DNA from: Bacteroidota bacterium
GTDB taxonomy: Bacteria; Bacteroidota; Bacteroidia; Chitinophagales; Chitinophagaceae
DNA: 45,763 nt
Direction of reading: 5' to 3'
Assembly: GCA_016868585.1 (NCBI GenBank)
Contig: VGGR01000011.1
Location: 1 to 45,763 of the forward strand
The notes under the pieces are model-generated. The model saw only the letters and a program-made list of their open reading frames with translations, searched no databases and was not told the DNA's origin. Shown piece by piece: positions 39,328 through 45,763 of this stretch. The number at the start of each line of letters is the position of its first letter. Within the stretch, counting starts at the first letter, position 1. Both the position numbers and the translations under genes were made by a program.

Positions 39328-42210
39328 ATGGAGAAAAAGGTGTTTTTATTGGATGCGTTTGCTTTGGTCTTTAGAGCTTATTATGCATTGATACGGAGTC
39401 CACGACTTACTACTACAGGGAAAAACACCAATGCACAATTTGGATTCACTAATGCATTATTGGAATTAATCAATAAGCAAAAGCCATCCTATATGGCTGT
39501 TTGTTTTGACACGGCTGCTCCCACGGAAAGGCATACTGATTATGCTGATTATAAAGCTAACCGTCAAGAAACCCCTGAGGATATATTAGCTGCAGTACCA
39601 GATATCAAAGAAATTATACGGGCTTTTAATATCCCTATTATTGAATGCGATGGATACGAAGCGGATGATGTAATTGGAACACTGAGTAAGCAGGCGGAAC
39701 AAGCCGGATATACGGTATATATGGTTACTCCGGATAAGGACTATGGCCAACTGGTTTCTGAACAAATCAAAATATATAAGCCTGCTTATGGAGGTAACGA
39801 TGCTGAAATCTTGGGTCCTGCAGAGGTTTGTGCTAAATGGAATATAAAAGACGCGAGTCAGGTTATTGATATGTTGGGAATGATGGGGGATGCGGTAGAT
39901 AATATTCCGGGTATTCCCGGGGTTGGCGAAAAAACAGCGGCAAAGTTTTTGCAAGAATATGGTTCGCTGGAGAATACGTTGATTAATGCGGATCAGATCA
40001 AAGGCGCAATGGGTGAGAAAGTCCGAAAAGGGAAAGACCTGGCCCTGCTCTCAAAAAAGTTGGCCACCATTATTACAAGCGTTCCTGTTGAATTTCATGA
40101 GGAAGACTTTAGGCTCAAAGATTGGAATAAGGATCAATTAAAAAATATTTTTTCTGCACTTGAGTTCAGAACATTAGGCAAGCGATTATTAGGGGAGGAT
40201 TTTGTTCCGTCTCCGCATCCTCGCTCAGTGGTCGAAAAAGAAATGCCACAGGGTGTTCAAACTGATTTGTTTGGAAATATCATTGGAGGAAACCCCCAGC
40301 CGACTGCGCTTACTGAAGAAGTAAATGCTGAGGAAAGTGCCATCTCCTCTTTTGAGGATGACGCAGACTTACCGCAGGGGCCTGCTGATAAAAACATTCA
40401 TAACACCCCTCACCATTATGAAGTGGTGGTGGGGGAGTCTGCTATTAAAAAACTGGTTCAGGATTTATCAGCACACACTGAAATCTGTTTTGATACGGAA
40501 ACTACCGGAATAGATGCTAACCTGGCTGAGCTTGTGGGCTTAAGTTTTGCAGTTAAGCCGGGGGAAGCCTGGTATGTCCCTTGTCCTGCTGATCGAGACG
40601 CGGTCAAAAAATTACTCTCTTATTTTAATTTATTGTTTACTAATACTACTAAGTGCTGGATCGGACAGAATTGTAAGTATGATTTACTCATCTTAAAGTG
40701 GTATGGTGTTGAACTAGCCGGGTCTCTATTTGATACGATGCTGGCGCATTATGTAATTGAACCGGAGGGGAAGCGTAGTATGGATATTCTTAGTGAGAAA
40801 TATTTGGGCTATGTACCGGTTTCTATTGAGGAGTTGATTGGAAAAAAGGGAAAAGGCCAGCGAACCATGCGCGAGGTTGCTATTGATGAAATTAAGGAAT
40901 ATGCCGGTGAGGATGCTGACATTACATTGCAATTAAAAGAGAAATTTGTTCCACTTTTAAAAAAAAAGGGAGTAGTGGGTGTTTTTGATCAGGTAGAATC
41001 TCCATTAGTAAAAATATTAACAGCTATGGAGTTTGAGGGAGTTAATGTTGACGTGAACTTCTTAAAAGATTATTCAGTTGAATTAGAAAAAGAAGCTGAT
41101 CGTGCAGAAAAAAATGTGTACGAAAAAGCCGGTGTCCGATTTAACCTGGCTTCCCCTAAACAATTAGGAGAGGTGTTCTTTGATAAATTACAATTGGATC
41201 CTTCTGCTAAAAAAACAAAAACAGGACAATATCAAACAGGCGAGGATGTATTACTAAAGTTAGCGGCCAAGGGTCACGAGATTGTGGCTGATATTTTAAC
41301 GTATCGTCAGCTTGCTAAATTAAAATCTACCTATGTCGATGCATTACCGGAGTTAATTAATCCTAAAACAGGACGTGTACATACTACGTACGGACAAGCG
41401 GTTGCTGTAACAGGTAGATTGGCTAGTAATAATCCTAATCTTCAGAATATACCGGTACGTACTGAGCGCGGTAGGGAAATTAGAAAAGCTTTTATTCCCC
41501 GGGACAATAATCATATTTTACTTTCTGCTGATTACTCACAGATTGAATTACGTATTGTAGCGGCTATTAGTGGTGATACTAATATGTGCGCCGCTTTTAA
41601 GGAAGGAAAAGATATTCATACGGCAACAGCTGCACGTGTCTATAATGTCCCTGAATCGGATGTAACCAAGGAGATGCGTTACAAGGCCAAGAGTGTAAAC
41701 TTTGGAATTATTTATGGTCAGGGGGCTTTTGGTTTGGCTGATAATTTAGGGATATCGCGCACAGAGGCTAAAGAGATTATTGCCAATTACAAGCGAGAGT
41801 TTCCTGGTATTCAGGAGTACATGGATAATACCATTCGATTTGCTAAAGACAAAGGATATGTAGAAACGCTGTTAGGACGAAAGCGTTGGTTACGCGATAT
41901 TAATTCTTCCAATTTCACCGTGCGTGGATTTGCCGAACGTAATGCTATTAATTCCCCTATACAAGGTACTGCTGCAGACATGATCAAGTTAGCTATGCAA
42001 AAAGTTTATCATGCTATTCAAGCGGCGGGTCTTAAAAGTAAAATGATCTTGCAAGTGCATGACGAATTGATTTTTGATACGTTACGTAGTGAAGCCGCCG
42101 TATTAAAGCCGTTAATTATTTCTTCTATGCAAGAGGCATTAAAACTTCCCAATGAAGTTCCTGTAATTGCAGAATGTGGTCAGGGAGAAAATTGGCTTGA
42201 AGCGCACTAA
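39328..42210 (+). CDS. polA: DNA polymerase I
   Basis: A 960-residue three-domain enzyme. The 5'-3' exonuclease is residues 1-290 (FRAYYAL, DYKANRQETPED, GYEADDVIGTL, TPDKD, DNIPGIPGVGEKTA). A variable linker covers about 295-360. The 3'-5' proofreading domain keeps all DEDDy residues: Asp389 and Glu391 (FDTETTG), Asp452 (NCKYDLL) and Tyr525 with Asp529 (YAGED). The polymerase domain has SADYSQIELRI, the O-helix KSVNFGIIYG and VHDEL. It fills repair gaps and removes RNA primers. The start is 35 bases after uvrB, possibly on the same transcript. Confidence 0.98.
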   Translation: MEKKVFLLDAFALVFRAYYALIRSPRLTTTGKNTNAQFGFTNALLELINKQKPSYMAVCFDTAAPTERHTDYADYKANRQETPEDILAAVPDIKEIIRAFNIPIIECDGYEADDVIGTLSKQAEQAGYTVYMVTPDKDYGQLVSEQIKIYKPAYGGNDAEILGPAEVCAKWNIKDASQVIDMLGMMGDAVDNIPGIPGVGEKTAAKFLQEYGSLENTLINADQIKGAMGEKVRKGKDLALLSKKLATIITSVPVEFHEEDFRLKDWNKDQLKNIFSALEFRTLGKRLLGEDFVPSPHPRSVVEKEMPQGVQTDLFGNIIGGNPQPTALTEEVNAEESAISSFEDDADLPQGPADKNIHNTPHHYEVVVGESAIKKLVQDLSAHTEICFDTETTGIDANLAELVGLSFAVKPGEAWYVPCPADRDAVKKLLSYFNLLFTNTTKCWIGQNCKYDLLILKWYGVELAGSLFDTMLAHYVIEPEGKRSMDILSEKYLGYVPVSIEELIGKKGKGQRTMREVAIDEIKEYAGEDADITLQLKEKFVPLLKKKGVVGVFDQVESPLVKILTAMEFEGVNVDVNFLKDYSVELEKEADRAEKNVYEKAGVRFNLASPKQLGEVFFDKLQLDPSAKKTKTGQYQTGEDVLLKLAAKGHEIVADILTYRQLAKLKSTYVDALPELINPKTGRVHTTYGQAVAVTGRLASNNPNLQNIPVRTERGREIRKAFIPRDNNHILLSADYSQIELRIVAAISGDTNMCAAFKEGKDIHTATAARVYNVPESDVTKEMRYKAKSVNFGIIYGQGAFGLADNLGISRTEAKEIIANYKREFPGIQEYMDNTIRFAKDKGYVETLLGRKRWLRDINSSNFTVRGFAERNAINSPIQGTAADMIKLAMQKVYHAIQAAGLKSKMILQVHDELIFDTLRSEAAVLKPLIISSMQEALKLPNEVPVIAECGQGENWLEAH

Positions 42211-42219
42211 TAGTTGCGC

Positions 42220-42669
42220 TTAATTGCCGCCACCTCGCCAGTTAGCACCACCACCGCCTCCACCTGCTCCAGCGGGACGTGCCGGACGCATGGCAGGTAG
42301 TATTTGGTCTTTCCAAATTGTAAATTGTTCCGCGGAAAGCACGGCTTTTAGAATCTCTTCCTGTGCACTATTCCATTTTTGCATTTCCTCTCGGAACGCT
42401 TCCCTGTCCATATTTCCTCCTCCGTTCATCATCATATCTCTTACTTCCTGCATGCGGGCATCCTGCTTTCTGTAAAGCACCGTTAATGCCGTATCGATCA
42501 TGGTTAACTTAGCCGCTTCTAATTTGAAAGCGCTATCTAATTTTTGATGAATTACAGCGGCACGCTCAGCAGGCGTACGACGTTGGAAACCGCCACCGCC
42601 TCCCGGAGGTTGGGCAAATGAAAGGGCATTGCAGCTAATCAGGATGGTAAGTAGGGCTATCTTTTTCAT
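42220..42669 (-). CDS. Small exported Gly-rich protein, Spy/LTxxQ-like
   Basis: A 149-residue protein with a signal peptide (about 1-19, ALSFAQ). A PPGGGGGFQRR stretch follows, then a helical middle (about 32-115), with RTPAERAAVIHQKLDSAF resembling Spy/CpxP helices and AEQFTIWKDQILPAM at the end. The C-terminus has a Gly/Arg-rich tail. It could be a periplasmic chaperone, but the family match is weak. It converges on polA with 9 bases between the stops. Confidence 0.55.
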   Translation of the reverse strand: MKKIALLTILISCNALSFAQPPGGGGGFQRRTPAERAAVIHQKLDSAFKLEAAKLTMIDTALTVLYRKQDARMQEVRDMMMNGGGNMDREAFREEMQKWNSAQEEILKAVLSAEQFTIWKDQILPAMRPARPAGAGGGGGGANWRGGGN

Positions 42670-42756
42670 ACTATTATTTTAAAAATGTTTGACGAAGTTG
42701 CGAAAATTTACTTTCGCTTGACAGCTGCTAAAGGTAAGTATTTGGCTGTAGTCAAG

Positions 42757-42764
42757 TATCTTTG
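42757..42764 (+). promoter_or_regulatory. Candidate -7 box of the DUF5606 gene
   Basis: TATCTTTG fits TAnnTTTG and ends 23 bases before the ATG at 42788. The nearest TTTG upstream is at 12 bases, too close for a -33 box. Confidence 0.45.
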
Positions 42765-42787
42765 CACCCTTATCATTTTATAAAAAA

Positions 42788-43183
42788 ATGGATTATAATC
42801 AGTTAGTTGCCGTTAGTGGTTTGCCAGGCTTATTTGAGCTGGTAAGTAGTAAAGCTGATGGAGGTATTGTACGTTCGCTGGAAGATGGTAGTACCCGGTT
42901 TGTTTCTACACGCATTCATCAGTTTTCTCATTTGGAGAGTATTGAAATATATACCATTCGGGAGAATGTAAATCTGTTAGACGTATTCAAGGCCATGGAA
43001 AAAGCAACCCAGGACTTGCCTGCCGAAAAAGATGCTGACGCCGTAAAAAGTTATTTTAAGCAAGTATTTCCAGACATGGATTTTGAGCGAGTATATGATA
43101 GCGATCGTCGTAAAATGGTGAAATGGTTTACGCAATTAAAGAGCGCTAACATTGAATTAAAGCTTTCCGAGCGAGCTGAGTAG
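42788..43183 (+). CDS. DUF5606 domain protein
   Basis: A 131-residue soluble protein beginning YNQLVAVSGLPGLFELVSSKADG and containing RSLEDGSTRFVSTRIHQFSHLESIEIYT, both typical of DUF5606, a family restricted largely to Bacteroidota. The first half resembles a small beta-barrel; the second is helical (KAMEKATQDLPAEKDADAVKSYF). The function is unknown. It is followed 14 bases later by the M3 peptidase gene, in the same direction. Confidence 0.85.
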   Translation: MDYNQLVAVSGLPGLFELVSSKADGGIVRSLEDGSTRFVSTRIHQFSHLESIEIYTIRENVNLLDVFKAMEKATQDLPAEKDADAVKSYFKQVFPDMDFERVYDSDRRKMVKWFTQLKSANIELKLSERAE

Positions 43184-43197
43184 ATACTTTGGTTGCT

Positions 43198-44931
43198 ATG
43201 TATACAGCGGATATACAAAAACTTCCCCGTTATTATTTGCCAGCTGATTTTGAGCTGACAGATTGGAATAGTCTGGCTCCTTTTTTTGAAGAATTGGACG
43301 GACGAACAATAGCGTCATTAGATAACCTGGAGCAATGGCTTCGTGATCTTAGTGAACTAGAGTCTGTTATCAGTGAAGATGCCTGTTGGCGTCAGATCCG
43401 AATGACCTGTGATACGGAGAATAAATCATTAGAGGAGAAATTCAATTTTTTTATGTTGGAAATTCAACCAAGGATCCAGCCATGGTCTGATCGATTGAAT
43501 CGAAAACTAATTGATTGTCCTTTTACTTCCTCACTTAATACAACTACTTATTTTACCTTGTTACGAGGTATACGTAAGCAAATTGATCTTTTTCGAGAAG
43601 TTAATATCCCGGTGATTGCATCACTGAATGTGTTACAGCAACAATTTGCAGCGATTGCTGGTAAAATGGTGGTAACTGTAAAGGGAAAGGAATATACCTT
43701 ACAGCAAGCGGCTTTATTTTTAGAAGATGAGGATCGTGCTGTACGCGAAGATGTTTATTTGAAAATAGCAGAGCGTCGGTATCAAGATCAGATAGCTTTA
43801 CATGAATTGTTTGATCAATTACTTGAAAAAAGAAATCTAATTGCAGCACAAGCGGGATTTACAGATTATAGGGCTTATCGATTTATGGAGTTAGGTCGGT
43901 TTGATTATGATCATAAAACCTGTGAACAATTTCATGAAGCCGTTCGTGATCATGTAATGCCCTTAGTGAATCAATTGTACGAGCAGAAAAGAAAAAAACT
44001 AGGTGTTGACAAATTGCGTCCATGGGATTTGGAGGCTGAGCCCCTTGGTATAAAGCCATTGAGACCTTTTGCTAATGCATCCGAGTTAATGGAAAAAACA
44101 ATTGCTTGTTTTATGGCGCTCAATCCTTTTTTTGCTGCTTGTTTGACTCGTATGCAGCAACTGGGACATCTGGATTTGGAAAGTCGAAAAGGAAAAGCAC
44201 CCGGTGGATATAATTGTCCCCTTGCTGTGAGTGGAGCCCCTTTTATATTCATGAATGCGGCAGGCACCCTTGATGATGTTACTACTATGGTGCATGAGGG
44301 CGGTCATGCCATACATTCTTTCCTATGTCACTCGCTTCCACTCAATGGATTTAAAGAATACCCTACTGAAATTGCTGAGGTAGCCAGCATGACCATGGAG
44401 TTATTTAGCATGGATCATTGGGATCAATATTTTTCTGATTCAACAGCATTGCAAAGAGCAAAGGAGCAACAATTAGAACGCGTCATTACTGTTTTTCCAT
44501 GGGTTGCTGCCATTGATAAATTTCAACATTGGATTTATACACATCCGGGACATACGCATGCGGAGAGAGAAGAGCAGTGGCTAAACATTGTTAACGAATT
44601 TACTTCGCCCTGTATAGATTTTTCAGGATTAGAAAAATATCGTCGTGTACTTTGGCAACGACAATTGCATTTATTTGAAGTTCCATTTTATTATATCGAG
44701 TATAGTATTGCACAATTAGGCGCTATTGGGTTATGGCAGCAATACAAGAAAAATCCAACGACCGCGCTTGATAATTATTTACGAGCACTTTCGTTGGGTG
44801 GTACAAGAACCTTGCCTCAATTATTTGAGGCTGCTGGACTGTCTTTTGATTTCTCTGGCGTTTGTATTAGTCAACTCATGCAGTTTGTTAAAGCTGAGTT
44901 GGATCAAATTACGGTTACTACTTCCTCATAA
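43198..44931 (+). CDS. pepF: M3-family oligoendopeptidase (PepF-like)
   Basis: The ATG at 43198 is preferred to an upstream in-frame TTG at 43189; the product has 577 residues. The zinc site is His366-Glu367-Gly-Gly-His370 (MVHEGGHAIHSF), with the third ligand expected in EIAEVASMTMELF (the Glu of the AEVAS or MTMEL segment). The all-helical clamshell fold of the M3 family surrounds it. It cuts short peptides in the cytoplasm; no signal peptide is present. The 3' end overlaps the convergent nitroreductase gene by 28 bases. Confidence 0.92.
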   Translation: MYTADIQKLPRYYLPADFELTDWNSLAPFFEELDGRTIASLDNLEQWLRDLSELESVISEDACWRQIRMTCDTENKSLEEKFNFFMLEIQPRIQPWSDRLNRKLIDCPFTSSLNTTTYFTLLRGIRKQIDLFREVNIPVIASLNVLQQQFAAIAGKMVVTVKGKEYTLQQAALFLEDEDRAVREDVYLKIAERRYQDQIALHELFDQLLEKRNLIAAQAGFTDYRAYRFMELGRFDYDHKTCEQFHEAVRDHVMPLVNQLYEQKRKKLGVDKLRPWDLEAEPLGIKPLRPFANASELMEKTIACFMALNPFFAACLTRMQQLGHLDLESRKGKAPGGYNCPLAVSGAPFIFMNAAGTLDDVTTMVHEGGHAIHSFLCHSLPLNGFKEYPTEIAEVASMTMELFSMDHWDQYFSDSTALQRAKEQQLERVITVFPWVAAIDKFQHWIYTHPGHTHAEREEQWLNIVNEFTSPCIDFSGLEKYRRVLWQRQLHLFEVPFYYIEYSIAQLGAIGLWQQYKKNPTTALDNYLRALSLGGTRTLPQLFEAAGLSFDFSGVCISQLMQFVKAELDQITVTTSS

Positions 44932-45629
44932 GGAATTCGAAAACGAGGCCACCAAATTCCCTCGGTAGTGCCTTTGCCTACTCCAACAATCATATTGATT
45001 TCTGCTCCGCAAGGTAGGTTTAATGCTTTTTTGACTCGCTTAGCATCAAAACCTTCCATAGGGCAGGAATCAAAATCAGCAGCGACAATGGATAGCATAA
45101 AGTTTTCAGCAGCCAATGCACAGGATTTATGAACAGTAATCCGCTGATCTGCTTTACCACTAAAACGCATGAAGGGTTTTTGTAGTCCAATAAAGAAACT
45201 AATACTTCTTCTGATCAGCGTTAAAAATCCAAAAGGATCATTGGCATATGCTAACGGCATTAGTTTGCCATAATAGTCTAGTCCTCTTTTTTGCAATTTG
45301 GTAGGCTCGCCTACAATACTTTGCTGAATCCTTTCTCGATTCCAACGTGCTCTTTTTTTCCAGAGATCCCCCCTTGTTACAAATACTACTAATGCTTGAG
45401 CTGTTCTTCCGGCGCCCTGCCCCAAGCAGTAGGTGCCAAAACGTTCTTTTTGCTCGGCAGATTTTATCCAGTAAAATTCCCAACATTGCATATTGCTGCT
45501 GTTCGGCGCCAGTATGGCATGTTGTAGTGCTTTTTCTATCACTGCATCCGGCACGGGAATATCCGCTGCAAAGCGGCGGTTGGAGCGGCGTCTATTAATT
45601 ATGGTATCAAATTCTTTTTCTTGAAACAT
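44904..45629 (-). CDS. Nitroreductase-family flavoprotein
   Basis: A 241-residue protein starting FQEKEFDTIINRRRSNRRFAAD, the FMN-phosphate-binding Arg/Ser start of the nitroreductase fold. ILAPNSSNMQCWEFYWI follows as the second FMN contact, and the C-terminal SIVAADFDSCPMEGFDAKRVKKAL lies in the dimer interface. Such enzymes reduce nitro groups, quinones or flavins with NAD(P)H; the true substrate is not known. The 3' end overlaps the peptidase gene by 28 bases, opposite strand. Confidence 0.88.
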   Translation of the reverse strand: MFQEKEFDTIINRRRSNRRFAADIPVPDAVIEKALQHAILAPNSSNMQCWEFYWIKSAEQKERFGTYCLGQGAGRTAQALVVFVTRGDLWKKRARWNRERIQQSIVGEPTKLQKRGLDYYGKLMPLAYANDPFGFLTLIRRSISFFIGLQKPFMRFSGKADQRITVHKSCALAAENFMLSIVAADFDSCPMEGFDAKRVKKALNLPCGAEINMIVGVGKGTTEGIWWPRFRIPYEEVVTVI

Positions 45630-45649
45630 ATTGCTGTTTATAGTTGAAT

Positions 45650-45679
45650 AAAAAAAGCCGTCCGAATTCGGACGGCTTA
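45650..45679 (-). terminator. Terminator of the susD gene
   Basis: A perfect palindrome at 45655-45678, centred on GAATTC, is followed on the minus strand by a T-run (the A-run at 45650-45656). It lies 21 bases after the susD stop codon. Confidence 0.85.
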
Positions 45680-45699
45680 TAATTTATTGAATACCTGTA

Positions 45700-45763
45700 T
45701 TACCAACCAGGATTTTGTTGTGCCTTAATAGTTGGGTTCACATCAATTTCAGTTTGAGGAATC
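45700..45763 (-). CDS. C-terminal end of a SusD/RagB-family outer-membrane lipoprotein (partial)
   Basis: The last 20 codons read IPQTEIDVNPTIKAQQNPGW followed by TAA at 45700-45702. The pattern P-x-x-E-I-(D/x)-x-N-P near the end and the terminal QNPG(W/Y) are hallmarks of SusD/RagB proteins, which bind glycans with a SusC-type TonB transporter. The rest lies beyond the window edge, where a susC gene is expected upstream. Whether it once belonged with the glycan operon at the left end cannot be decided here. Confidence 0.8.
   Translation of the reverse strand, partial: IPQTEIDVNPTIKAQQNPGW

Noticed and set aside
45655-45678. Perfect palindrome with a GAATTC centre as an operator or restriction-related site
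   Set aside because: The A-run on one side makes it an ordinary terminator for the minus-strand susD gene.

Overview
The window looks like chromosomal DNA from a member of the Bacteroidota, probably the Chitinophagaceae. The evidence is the DUF5606, HYC_CC_PP and SWIB/lysine-rich proteins, a SusD/RagB C-terminus at the right edge, many lipoprotein signals, A-rich start regions without clear Shine-Dalgarno sites, and several TAnnTTTG promoter boxes. The family-level placement is inference; no 16S gene is present.

Region 1 (1-11.4 kb, mostly minus strand) is a polysaccharide-use operon: GH3 beta-glucosidase, GH43 with discoidin and FN3 domains, a PF10091/GH144-like glucanase, two different GH30 enzymes, a vanadium-haloperoxidase-like lipoprotein and the 3' end of a VCBS-type protein. 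It probably degrades a beta-glucan. Its promoter-proximal end is cut off at about 11,420, so no SusC/SusD pair is visible.

Region 2 (11.4-20.4 kb) is an eroded island carrying a Cus/Czc-type RND metal-efflux operon: HYC_CC_PP protein, CusA-like pump, TolC-like protein and two different adaptors. The pump gene is split by one in-frame stop. Scars flank the operon. On the left, an integrase-repeat remnant joins the broken VCBS gene. On the right, a truncated PepSY gene joins tail-to-tail with the 5' end of a tyrosine recombinase gene. That recombinase fragment lies next to a tRNA-Phe gene, with a GTGC repeat cluster between them, as expected for an element integrated at the tRNA 3' end.

Region 3 (20.4-30.5 kb) is mixed: secreted nuclease, one-domain asparaginase, a decayed TPR-like gene, PcrA/UvrD helicase, NTF2-like protein, a metal group (MerC, SCO1, Fur-family regulator), a tcdA gene broken by an internal deletion, a SWIB protein with a histone-H1-like tail, a class-A-like serine hydrolase and pdxH.

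Region 4 (30.6-45.8 kb) is core-like: GHL10 hydrolase, rpoN, glucosaminidase, a membrane protein, the run recA / OB-fold protein / yceI / uvrB / polA, a Gly-rich protein, DUF5606, an M3 oligopeptidase, a nitroreductase and the tail of a susD gene. I see no CRISPR array and no intact insertion sequence. The most unusual material is in the island: the split pump, paired hairpins, recombination scars and the altered tRNA acceptor stem.
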